Shown here in pieces: positions 1 to 7,417 of a stretch of DNA of 64,000 nt; positions within the stretch are counted from its first letter, which is position 1; every line of letters begins with the position of its first letter. The stretch is taken from contig JAETQD010000003.1 of assembly GCA_021770825.1 (NCBI GenBank), positions 124,001-188,000 on the forward strand. The letters run 5' to 3'. A program made the position numbers and the translations under genes. The stretch is from Clostridium sp. GTDB lineage: Bacteria; Bacillota; Clostridia; Lachnospirales; Lachnospiraceae. The notes beneath the pieces were generated by a model. The model did no database searches. It saw nothing but the letters and a program-made list of their open reading frames with translations, and had not been told where the DNA came from.

Positions 1-2789
1 CCCGTACTCGCTGCCGGGGCAAGATAGGCTTTGCTGTATGTGGCGGTATAGGTGGTATCGCCGGTGATTGCGCCCACGCTCGGCGTCCAGCCGCTATGGG
101 TGTAGGTATAGGTGCCGTCGTCTGACTTTGTGGGCGTTGTGCCGTTGTAGGCCGGGGTATCGCCGGACATTACAACGTCGGTTTCAAGGGTCGTACTCTC
201 ATTTTGCCAAGTGACGGTATAGAAAACAAGTGCACCGCTTGCTTCGGACTCTGCACTGTCGGTATAATTTACGTTGTTGCTTATGGCTTTCACCTTAAAA
301 GTGTAGGTGCCCACTTCGGTAATAGAAAACGTATAATTCGCTTCTGTGGGCGTACCGACCGCACCATTTACCGCTGCGCCGTCCTTGTAGAGTTGGACGG
401 AATAGCCGCTTGCGCCTGTCACCGCACCCCATGTGGCTTTGCCGGGGGTGGTGCCGTCCCATTGAAGATTTTGTGGGGCGGCAAGCTGGGCGGCGGTCAC
501 GGTCAGAGTAGCCGCATCACTCGTCACTGTTCCCTTGAGAGTGGTGACAACACAATGGTATTTCCAGCCGTTCATGCTCACATCAGGATTGGATATGGTG
601 TAACTGGTTCCTGTCGCGCCGCTGATGTCCTCCCAAGTGCTGCCGTCCTTGCTCACCTGCCATTGATAGGAAAGTGTGGGCTTTCCGTCTGCCGCAACGG
701 AAAAGGTCGCCGGTTGTCCGTAGGTAACGCTTTGACCTGTCGGTGATGTGGTGATAGTCGGAGCAACAGGAAGATTATTTGTTATGCTGTCTGCACTCGT
801 TCCGCCGCCGGTGAGTTCACCGCTTCCGTCGATGGTGCCGCTGCCCGTTATTTGACCGTTGTTCGTAATCTTTCCGTTGTTGGTTAGGGTCGTGCCGTCT
901 TTAATCTTTAGTTCCTGCCCATTTTCAATCACCAGTTCTTTGCCGTCTGGGATTTCCGCGTCGGTGGTAAGCTCGACTGGGCTGCCGTAGACCTTGCCGA
1001 TACTCTTGTCGTCCTCACCGCCGAAAATTACCCCTTTCCACCCGGTTTTATCATCATTGTCTTGAATAGAGGAAGCGTTGATAAAGGCGTTGCCCTGATC
1101 GGTGGTGGAGAAGTCACCGGCTGCGGCCAAAGTTTCATTGCCGCCCGCACCGCCGCCAATGCCTGCGCCGTTCCCGCCGCCTGTGGCTGTGACCGTGCCG
1201 CCGCTGATGGTAATCGTGCCCCCTGCGCCGCCGACGGCGTTTCCGCCAGCACCACCGCCGCCAATGCCTGCGCCGTTCGCGCTGCCCGTGGCTGTGACCG
1301 TGCCGCCGTTGATGGTGATCTCACCGCCTGCGCTACGGCTGCCGCCGCCGATGCCCGCGCCGTTCTCGCCGCCTGTGGCTGTGACCGTGCCGCCATTGAT
1401 GGTGATCTTACCGCCCGCCACACTGCTGCCGCCGATACCCGCGCCGGTGAAGCCACCTGTGGCATCCAGGCTGCCGGTGCTGTTTTCCGTGATGGTGAGA
1501 ACGGCTCCTGCCGACACCTCCAAGCCCGCTTTCCAATATCCGCTTTTTAGTATGTTTGTGCCGGTAAGGGTAAGGTTGCAAGTGGCACTGGCATTCACTG
1601 TAAAAGCACAAGCTTCAGTTGTACCGCTCACATCAATGCTCAGCCCGCTCAAAGTGATGTTGGCAGTCGTGTTGGCAACTACCACTATTTTATCTGTGTA
1701 AGTGGCACCGGAAATGGTAATTTCTCCACTTCCTTTGATGTACAGGGTGTGGGAATTGGAATCATATAAATAGTTGGATGCGTCCCCTGTCACGGTGAAA
1801 TCGCCGGTTTCGCCCGCAAAGACAGCGCCGCCGCCCATCTCCAACGTCAGTGTCAGCGCGGGGATGCCCTCACCCAGCGCATAGCCCTCCGGCAGAGCCG
1901 CCGTCAGGATGTGGGTTCCAGCGGTGAGCAGCCCATCGACCACATCGGCGCAGCCCCAATCCAGCGTCAGGATTTCTTCTGCCTCGCCAATGACAGCGGT
2001 GATGGAGGGCAGCATGGGGGCAAGGTCATCCCAAGCCACGCTGTCCCAGATCAGACCAATACTGCCGTCTACGATCAATTCATATTCATCATTCCACGCC
2101 CAGGCGGTAATGGTCTTGACTGTGGGATTGCATATCTCGCAGACATAGCCGCAGGGCGTCCCCTCCACGGCGGGGGCATAGCCGCAATCGGCTGTATGCT
2201 CGGTGTGGGTGCAGTTGGTCGGCTCCGCCGCGTCGGTGGGCGTCGCAACATTTCCCGGAACGCTGTCCGCAGGGTAGCACTCGGCCCCGTGTTCGTGGGT
2301 GCAAGCGGTTTCCGGCGCACCCTCGACAGCCGGGGCGTAGCCGCAGCCCTCGTCATGCTCATGGGCGCAAGGGGTTTCCTCTACGCCCTCCGATGCAGGG
2401 ACATAGCCGCAGCTATCATCGTGTTCGTGGGTACAGGGGATCTCCGCTGTCCCCTCCACGCCGGGAACATAGCCGCAATCGCCGGTATGCTCGGTGTGGG
2501 TGCAGTTAGTCGGCTCCGCTACATCGCTGGACGTCGCCTCATTCCCCGAAACGCTGTCCGCAGGGTAGCACTCGCTTGTATGCTCATGGTTGCAAGGCGT
2601 TTCCAGCGCACCCTCGGTATAGCCGCAATCCGTTGTATGCTCTGTGTGATGTTCGCAAAGGCCGGACGCGCCTATGGTAATGCCGCTGTCCTGCGCCCCG
2701 CCGTTTTCTGCAAATGCCGTTGTCGGTACTGCGCCTATCATCAGCGCAGCCGCCAATAGTAAACTTAAAATCTTTTTCGGTGTTCTCAT
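1..2789 (-). CDS. Large secreted surface protein, Cys/His repeats plus Gly-rich and Ig/FN3-like regions (3' end outside window)
   Basis: The reading frame is open from an ATG at 2789 to the window edge (929 codons), so the C-terminus is missing. An AAAGGA ribosome site lies 8 bases upstream. The N-terminus is a signal peptide: Lys-Lys, a hydrophobic stretch and an AFA cleavage site near residue 27. Residues about 38-170 hold repeated units of the form HTEHTxDCGY...PCTHEH, rich in Cys and His. A region of short GGTVTATG-type repeats follows (residues about 440-580), resembling the carbohydrate-binding-like domains of Firmicute adhesins. Next come an Ig-like segment with a YQWQVSKDG motif, a fibronectin-type segment, and a piece resembling InlB B-repeats (GWTPSVGAITGDTTYTATY). 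It is probably an adhesin carried as cargo by the neighbouring mobile element. The anchor cannot be seen and the ligand is unknown. Confidence 0.8.
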   Translation of the reverse strand, partial: MRTPKKILSLLLAAALMIGAVPTTAFAENGGAQDSGITIGASGLCEHHTEHTTDCGYTEGALETPCNHEHTSECYPADSVSGNEATSSDVAEPTNCTHTEHTGDCGYVPGVEGTAEIPCTHEHDDSCGYVPASEGVEETPCAHEHDEGCGYAPAVEGAPETACTHEHGAECYPADSVPGNVATPTDAAEPTNCTHTEHTADCGYAPAVEGTPCGYVCEICNPTVKTITAWAWNDEYELIVDGSIGLIWDSVAWDDLAPMLPSITAVIGEAEEILTLDWGCADVVDGLLTAGTHILTAALPEGYALGEGIPALTLTLEMGGGAVFAGETGDFTVTGDASNYLYDSNSHTLYIKGSGEITISGATYTDKIVVVANTTANITLSGLSIDVSGTTEACAFTVNASATCNLTLTGTNILKSGYWKAGLEVSAGAVLTITENSTGSLDATGGFTGAGIGGSSVAGGKITINGGTVTATGGENGAGIGGGSRSAGGEITINGGTVTATGSANGAGIGGGGAGGNAVGGAGGTITISGGTVTATGGGNGAGIGGGAGGNETLAAAGDFSTTDQGNAFINASSIQDNDDKTGWKGVIFGGEDDKSIGKVYGSPVELTTDAEIPDGKELVIENGQELKIKDGTTLTNNGKITNNGQITGSGTIDGSGELTGGGTSADSITNNLPVAPTITTSPTGQSVTYGQPATFSVAADGKPTLSYQWQVSKDGSTWEDISGATGTSYTISNPDVSMNGWKYHCVVTTLKGTVTSDAATLTVTAAQLAAPQNLQWDGTTPGKATWGAVTGASGYSVQLYKDGAAVNGAVGTPTEANYTFSITEVGTYTFKVKAISNNVNYTDSAESEASGALVFYTVTWQNESTTLETDVVMSGDTPAYNGTTPTKSDDGTYTYTHSGWTPSVGAITGDTTYTATYSKAYLAPAAST

Positions 2790-2906
2790 ATCGCTGTCCT
2801 TTCTGCCGCTGTGGACGCAGGTATAAATCTCCCATTAGACATTATACTGAATATAAGCAGTATAGTCAATAAATTCAGTATGTTAATCTGTCTATGGTGA
2901 TATGAA
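2790..2906. promoter_or_regulatory. Divergent promoter region with 9-bp inverted repeat
   Basis: This 117-bp AT-rich gap separates the surface-protein gene (leftward) from the XRE gene (rightward). ATACTGAAT at 2844-2852 is repeated inverted as ATTCAGTAT at 2873-2881, and a further ATACTG/CAGTAT pair is nested at 2844-2863. The position suits an operator for the adjacent XRE protein. That assignment is inference. Confidence 0.45.
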
Positions 2907-3110
2907 TTGATTAGCTACAAGCCCTTTTATAACACGCTGCTTTCCAAAGGCGTGACAGAATACAATTTGATATTCAAGCAAGGTATGGACGCGCACACAA
3001 TCCACCGTATCAAACACGGGGAGGTCATCACGACCAAAACCATCAACACTCTTTGCGAGATTTTGGATTGCCGGGTGGAGGATATACTTGAATACGTCCC
3101 GGAGAAGTAG
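2907..3110 (+). CDS. Small XRE-family helix-turn-helix regulator
   Basis: This 67-residue protein consists almost only of a Cro/C1-type HTH domain. Residues about 12-55 carry the pattern LLSKGVTEYNLIF, DAHTIHRIKHG (recognition helix) and TINTLCEILDCRVEDIL, and it ends with YVPEK, as YozG-like regulators do. The start is a TTG, preceded at about 8 bases by GGTGA; no ATG in frame fits. It is transcribed away from the surface-protein gene across a shared promoter region, so it may repress that gene, itself, or both. Confidence 0.8.
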   Translation: MISYKPFYNTLLSKGVTEYNLIFKQGMDAHTIHRIKHGEVITTKTINTLCEILDCRVEDILEYVPEK

Positions 3111-3138
3111 GATATTGCCCCATACGCCCAAATGCAAA

Positions 3139-3182
3139 AGCCGCTATTTACGCACAGTTACCCTGTGTCATAAATAGCGGCT
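3139..3182. terminator. Hairpin downstream of the XRE gene
   Basis: AGCCGCTATTTA (3139-3150) pairs perfectly with TAAATAGCGGCT (3171-3182), and an inner CACAG/CTGTG pair extends the structure. There is no strong T-run after it, so it may be a weak terminator or a structural site. Confidence 0.5.
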
Positions 3183-3233
3183 TCACTGTTTGGAAAATAA
3201 AAATGGACAGCAGAAAAGGGCAGAGTTATCTCT

Positions 3234-3270
3234 GCCTCGTGCCTCGTGCCTCGTGCCTCGTGCCTCGTGC
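3234..3270. repeat. Five tandem copies of GCCTCGT
   Basis: Five exact heptamers lie head to tail from 3234 to 3268, followed by a partial GC. The array sits in the 348-bp gene-free stretch between the XRE gene and the relaxase stop. Copy number of such arrays can vary by slippage. The remaining 3271-3458 is AT-rich and I see no gene or clear site in it. Confidence 0.9.
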
Positions 3271-3458
3271 AATTATACAGGCTTGTATCATTTTGTCAAG
3301 CCCCCTCGACGAAAAAGTTTGAAAATTTTTTGACGCTGCTTAAAGACAGCTATACACAATAATTATATCAGCCACGCCGACACTTCGCAACGGTTTTTTC
3401 TGCCCTTTCTCATACAAATAGAGCGATTGGAGACATTCATCCATGTGCCCCGGCCACA

Positions 3459-5156
3459 TCACCGCTCCTGTTCAAATCGCCGGTCTTTTCTCGGCGGCTG
3501 TGGCCGCTGCTCCTGGCGGAAGGTTTGCAGCTTCTTTTGCACAGAGCGTTCCTCGGCGGCTTCGCCCAGCAGCTCGGAAACCTCCCGCTTGCTGCTGTGC
3601 AACAGCGTGGGGTCATACTTGTCCCCATAGACATCTTGTATTCGTTTCATGGCCTCCCGCTCATGGTCGGGCCGGATCGCCAGCCGCGCATCGTACAGCT
3701 CGGCGGCGTCAAACTCTGCTGCCTGCTCCGTCAGGTCGGCATATTGCTTTAGCGCATCCTCCAGTTCGGCAGAATATTTCTGCTCGTTGGCCTCCAGTTT
3801 TTTCAGCCCATCCTCCAAGGTCTGAATCTCTTTTTTGAACAGCTTAGCGGCGGCATCCTCCGGGAAGTCAAGCTGCTGGAGAATCATCGCCTTTTCAGAA
3901 CGCAGTTCTTCCAGCGTCTCCGTCAGCTCCGCGATACGTTTGGACAGAGACTTGTGTTTGGGCGCATTGAATACAGAGGTAGCCTTTTTCTCTGCAAGCA
4001 GAGCCTTACGCTCCTTGCTGGCCGTCTTAATTTTCTCCACCAGCCCCGTATATTCCCGCATATCGTCCTTGTAGATTTTCAGAGCATCCGCGAATTTTGT
4101 TTTGCCCTTTTGGATATGCCCCAGCCGATATTTGAACACGATCATGCTGCCCCGCAGCTTCTCCATCGCCTCGGCAATGGCTGGGATGGTGTTCCTGACT
4201 GCCGCCATCAGCTTCCTGACCTGCGCTTTCAGTTCCCGCAACAGGGCATTGTCCGCTCGTATCTGCCGGTTGATCTCGCACCTGTCGGAGACGACGCCCT
4301 TCTTCTCCAGCGCCCGCGCTGTCACGCCCTCATGAATGGTAGGCTGCTCGTCCAGCCCCCGGTCTGCGTTGCTGCGGTGGTCGATGCGTTCCTCCCGTCC
4401 GGCTTGTTCCAGATAGCGGTTGCTCACATCCGCCCACGCTTTGCGCCAGAGGACAAGCTGCTCATCGCTGTTCCACTTCTCGGAGATAGGATTCTGCCTG
4501 CCATACTTGGTGCTTTTGGGGTATTTGGATGCCCGTTCATATCCCTGCGCCTCGGCTACGGAAGGGGCCATATACTCCTTTTTCCGGCCAACCTTGTACG
4601 GATACTGCTTCTCCCAGCCATCTCCCTGTGCCGCCTTGAACTCGGCGGCGGTGAAGCCTCGTTCCTCGCCGTCCCTGACGCAGAGATATTCCTTTTCGGT
4701 CTTGTACTGCCAGCCGCCGCGCTCGTCCAGAGGCCGCACCGTCAGCATGATATGGGCGTGGGGGTTGTGGCCGTCCGTGTCATGGATCGCCGCATCCGCG
4801 CACATCCCATCCGCTACAAACTCCGTCTGAATGAAGTCCGTCAAAAGTGCCTGCCATTGATCTTTGTTCAGCTCTATGGGCAGAGCCGCCACAAATTCGC
4901 GGGCCAGGCGGCTGTCCTTCGTCTTTTCGTTTTCCTCCACGGCGTTCCAGAGGATCGCCCTGTCCTGCCACTCCTGCGGGGCGTGGTCGGGCAAGAAAAC
5001 CTGCTGCCAGACAAGCCCTTGCTTGCGGGTGTAGTCGTGCTGTACCCCGTCATAATCGTTCAAAATCTGCGAACAACTCATATAGGCCGCAGCAGCCACG
5101 GCGCTCCGGCCTACACCCCGGCTGATAACCTTCGCCTCCAGATGGTAGATCGCCAC
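3459..5156 (-). CDS. MobA/MobL-type relaxase
   Basis: This 565-residue protein belongs to the MobQ (MobA/MobL) relaxase family, which nicks the transfer origin, stays covalently bound to the 5' end and starts mobilisation. The likely catalytic tyrosine is Tyr25 in AAAAYMSC. The metal-binding HUH-like motif is H125-DTDG-H130-NPH-AH, giving His130, His133 and His135. The C-terminal half is Lys/Glu-rich coiled coil (residues about 300-500). The start is a GTG at 5156, preceded by GGTGA. No coupling protein or mating-pair genes are seen in the window, so the element looks mobilisable rather than self-transmissible, unless those genes lie to the left. Confidence 0.9.
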   Translation of the reverse strand: MAIYHLEAKVISRGVGRSAVAAAAYMSCSQILNDYDGVQHDYTRKQGLVWQQVFLPDHAPQEWQDRAILWNAVEENEKTKDSRLAREFVAALPIELNKDQWQALLTDFIQTEFVADGMCADAAIHDTDGHNPHAHIMLTVRPLDERGGWQYKTEKEYLCVRDGEERGFTAAEFKAAQGDGWEKQYPYKVGRKKEYMAPSVAEAQGYERASKYPKSTKYGRQNPISEKWNSDEQLVLWRKAWADVSNRYLEQAGREERIDHRSNADRGLDEQPTIHEGVTARALEKKGVVSDRCEINRQIRADNALLRELKAQVRKLMAAVRNTIPAIAEAMEKLRGSMIVFKYRLGHIQKGKTKFADALKIYKDDMREYTGLVEKIKTASKERKALLAEKKATSVFNAPKHKSLSKRIAELTETLEELRSEKAMILQQLDFPEDAAAKLFKKEIQTLEDGLKKLEANEQKYSAELEDALKQYADLTEQAAEFDAAELYDARLAIRPDHEREAMKRIQDVYGDKYDPTLLHSSKREVSELLGEAAEERSVQKKLQTFRQEQRPQPPRKDRRFEQER

Positions 5157-5509
5157 TTCGTTTCACCGTCCCTTCGTCCCCGTTTTTGTTTCTTTTTCGC
5201 AAAAAGAAAATGGGCGGCGTGAAGCCGTCCATAGCTGCACAAAAGCTGCCGGTGGCAGGTTTTTGCAGGCAGTCGGCAAGTTGTTTCCAAAACAGAAACA
5301 ACTGCCGACTGCGCAGACAATGACAGCAGCGCCGATAGGTCTGTGGCATTGTCTGGAGGCGTCCGCAGACGCCGCCGCATCCGCCTCGCAGAGCGCACGA
5401 TGCCGCAGGCATACCACCGCCCGCTTGCGGGTGGTGAGTAAGTGCGCCCTTCGGGAGCAAAGCAACGGGGGACGCCCCGGTTGCCCGGAACGCCCCCTCG
5501 CCGTCAGTT
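5157..5509. other. Candidate origin of transfer (oriT) with IncQ-like nic
   Basis: This 353-bp gene-free stretch lies just upstream of the relaxase start. It contains GTAAGTGCGCCCT at 5438-5450, matching the conserved nic region recognised by RSF1010/IncQ-type and related Gram-positive MobQ relaxases. Immediately 5' is an imperfect hairpin (ACCAC at 5413-5417 and CCGC at 5421-5424 pair with GCGGGTGGT at 5427-5435). Two further hairpins lie nearer the relaxase gene: an 18-bp stem with one bulged A (5269-5287 with 5295-5312) and a 9-bp stem TTTCTTTTT/AAAAAGAAA (5189-5209). Relaxase type, hairpin-nic order and location agree. Confidence 0.75.
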
Positions 5510-5707
5510 TTACTTTGTCCTGCCGCACAGATAGTCTCCCAGCGCATCCAGAGGAATAGACGTAACCTCCGGCATGGCTTTCTCCAAAATTGCCCCCTCT
5601 TGAATCAGCCGCCGTGTCCGCGCCTTGCGCTCCTTTACCCGGTTTCGGGCCTCGGCTTCCTCCAAGCGGTGCTTCGCCTGCAACAGTTTCTTTTCGTTCT
5701 CGGTCAT
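5510..5707 (-). CDS. DUF3847-type small protein
   Basis: This 65-residue, highly charged protein begins MTENEKKLLQAKHRLEEAEA and resembles the DUF3847 proteins found next to relaxase genes in Firmicute mobile elements. Most of it is predicted coiled coil rich in Lys, Arg and Glu. The ATG at 5707 is preceded by GGGAGGATTTTTTG, a clear ribosome site; a longer upstream frame lacks one. The function is unknown. Its place between partition and relaxase genes suggests an accessory mobilisation or DNA-processing role. Confidence 0.7.
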   Translation of the reverse strand: MTENEKKLLQAKHRLEEAEARNRVKERKARTRRLIQEGAILEKAMPEVTSIPLDALGDYLCGRTK

Positions 5708-5865
5708 CAAAAAATCCTCCCTGTGATAGTAAAATCCGGCTGTCTGATACTGCGTTGGTATCAAACAGCCGGTATTTGGTGGTATTATGGTCTTGCTTTA
5801 TTGAAGTGGTATCAAAATCATTGGAAGTGCTGTCTGCCGCACTATCAAAGCAGGCAGAAGTGCTG

Positions 5866-6240
5866 TCAAAAGCTGTCCGCAAAGTCCAGAGCGGCATCCA
5901 TATCCCCGGTATCTTCCTCCGGGGTCGGCTGGCTTGCGGGGGCTGCGCCCTGCATGAGCTGGAGCAGAGGGGCAAGGCCGGTGGGCGCGGCCTCCCGCAA
6001 GCCTTGACAGATGGCCTCCCGTACTTCCCGCAGAAAGGCGTCCTCCTTCTCCCGTGTCTCCAGATAGGGGTCGGCGGCAAGTTGCTCCTGCCTGCCGAAG
6101 TAGGCGTTGACAGCGGCAACGATAGCGCGGTTGACAGAGCGGTATTGCGCCCTGTCCAGCCTTTGCAGATGCTCCCATGCCTCCCGCTCCTCGGCGTTGT
6201 CCAGATTCAGCCGCAGGGTGGTCACATACAGATTTTTCAT
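5866..6240 (-). CDS. ParR-like centromere-binding protein
   Basis: This 124-residue protein follows a ParM-like gene with a 4-base ATGA overlap, the usual parM-parR order. The N-terminus (KNLYVTTLRLNLDNAEERE...SVNRAIVAAVNAYF) looks like a ribbon-helix-helix DNA-binding unit. The middle is helical and the tail is acidic (EEDTGDMDAALDFADSF), as expected for a segment contacting an actin-like filament. Its likely target is the TGTACGG repeat array upstream of parM. The 158-bp gap on its downstream side (5708-5865) shows no gene. Confidence 0.65.
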   Translation of the reverse strand: MKNLYVTTLRLNLDNAEEREAWEHLQRLDRAQYRSVNRAIVAAVNAYFGRQEQLAADPYLETREKEDAFLREVREAICQGLREAAPTGLAPLLQLMQGAAPASQPTPEEDTGDMDAALDFADSF

Positions 6241-7154
6241 ACAATGCCGCCCGCCTTCCTCATGCGCCCCTCCGCCAGCGCCTCATAGCCCTTGGCGGTG
6301 GCGCAGATGTCCTCGTTGATGGTGACGCGCCCGGCCTCATACTGGCCGAAGTTGCGCACAAGGCAGCTCCCGCCGCCCACCACATAGAGCCGCATCAACT
6401 CCGGGTCATACTCATGCTCCCGCAGCCTGCGGAAGATACCGGCCACATACTCGGCGGCAGTCTCCCGGATGGCGGTCAGGTAGCGGTCGCTGATGTCCGC
6501 CGTCCCTTTGCGCAGGACGCGCTCGATGGTGGCGTCATCCAGCGTCTTGCCAAACTGCCGCAGGATGCTCTCCCGGACAGCCAGCATACATTGATGGGTG
6601 CCAAACTTTTCCGTATAGCATTTGGTGGATACCGGGCGGCGCTCGTTGATATACATGACATTCATCGTGCCGTTGCCGATGTCGCAGAGCATATTGGTGC
6701 CTTTGAACTCTTTGAGGCTGGCGGCGACGGCGGCGAAGCCCTGCGGGAAGATGTCCGCCCCAGCGAACTCCACATGGTAGTCAGCGCCCCGGAAGGTGAA
6801 GTCTGCGGCCTCGTTCTGAAGCAGGTACGCCCGGAAGCCGTCCTTCTGCTCGCTCACCCAAGTGAGGGGCAGTCCCGCCGCCAGATGAACACGGGCAGAG
6901 GCCAGCTTACGGATATTCAGCTCTCTGGCGATGGCGGCAAGGGTCAGGAGGTAGTAGTCGCCGTCCGTCATCTTGTCGGCGGTGAACTCCTTGTGTCCCT
7001 CGCCAATGGTGTAATACTGGCCCTCGTAGATCAGCAGGTCATTCTTGAAGGCCGGTTCTTTGTCATGGGCGGTCACGCCGGTTTTGAAGCAGGTGTGAGC
7101 GGTCTTGATGTTGCCGTAGCCGTGGTCGATGCCAATGATAATAGGGTTGTTCAT
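6237..7154 (-). CDS. ParM/StbA-like actin-family partition ATPase
   Basis: This protein of about 305 residues has the actin/Hsp70-fold phosphate-1 motif IIIGIDHGYGNIKTAH at the N-terminus, a phosphate-2 motif MLCDIGNGTMNVMY in the middle and an adenosine motif LYVVGGGSCLV near the C-terminus. ParM polymerises with ATP and pushes apart DNA copies bound through ParR. The chosen start is ATG 7154 (MNNPIIIGID), which has AAAGGA about 7 bases upstream; a further upstream Met lacks a ribosome site. In an integrated element it would stabilise the excised circular form. Confidence 0.85.
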   Translation of the reverse strand: MNNPIIIGIDHGYGNIKTAHTCFKTGVTAHDKEPAFKNDLLIYEGQYYTIGEGHKEFTADKMTDGDYYLLTLAAIARELNIRKLASARVHLAAGLPLTWVSEQKDGFRAYLLQNEAADFTFRGADYHVEFAGADIFPQGFAAVAASLKEFKGTNMLCDIGNGTMNVMYINERRPVSTKCYTEKFGTHQCMLAVRESILRQFGKTLDDATIERVLRKGTADISDRYLTAIRETAAEYVAGIFRRLREHEYDPELMRLYVVGGGSCLVRNFGQYEAGRVTINEDICATAKGYEALAEGRMRKAGGIV

Positions 7155-7200
7155 ATCGTTTCCTTTCCGCCGCAATGCGGCTGTAACATGATTGATGATG

Positions 7201-7265
7201 TGTACGGCACTGTACGGAACGGCGACGTTCTGTACGGCGCTGTACGGTCAGATGGTGTACTTCGG
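7201..7265. promoter_or_regulatory. Iteron array, candidate parC centromere/operator
   Basis: TGTACGG occurs at 7201, 7211, 7231 and 7241 on a strict 10-bp register, with a degenerate unit at 7221 and TGTACTTCGG at 7256. The array lies 46 bp upstream of the parM start. ParM/ParR systems normally carry direct repeats of about 10-12 bp at this position, serving as both centromere and autoregulatory operator. A 10-bp spacing puts all sites on one face of the helix. Confidence 0.65.
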
Positions 7266-7360
7266 ATTTCCTATCTGTGCCTATAAGCTGTAAAATCTCT
7301 TGTTTTCGCTGCTATTCTGCACTCTTTCGGGTGGTATGGCGCAGATTAAAAATGGATTCA

Positions 7361-7400
7361 AAAACTGCCGTACACTCTGTACGGCGTGTACGGCAGTTTT
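7361..7400 (-). terminator. Terminator of the helicase gene containing TGTACGG motifs
   Basis: AAAACTGCCGTACA (7361-7374) and TGTACGGCAGTTTT (7387-7400) form a perfect 14-bp stem; on the minus strand it is followed by a T-run. It lies just past the stop of the gene ending at 7418. The stem and loop contain further copies of the iteron heptamer, so it may also bind ParR. Confidence 0.7.
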
Positions 7401-7417
7401 GAAGTCCGTTCCCCATC

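Noticed and set aside
3234-3270. Short repeats considered as a CRISPR array
   Set aside because: Units are 7 bp with no spacers, and no cas genes are present.
3954-5222. Long plus-strand open frame over the relaxase gene
   Set aside because: It is antisense to a clear relaxase with catalytic motifs, has no ribosome site and shows Arg/Leu/Pro-rich composition typical of GC-rich shadow frames.
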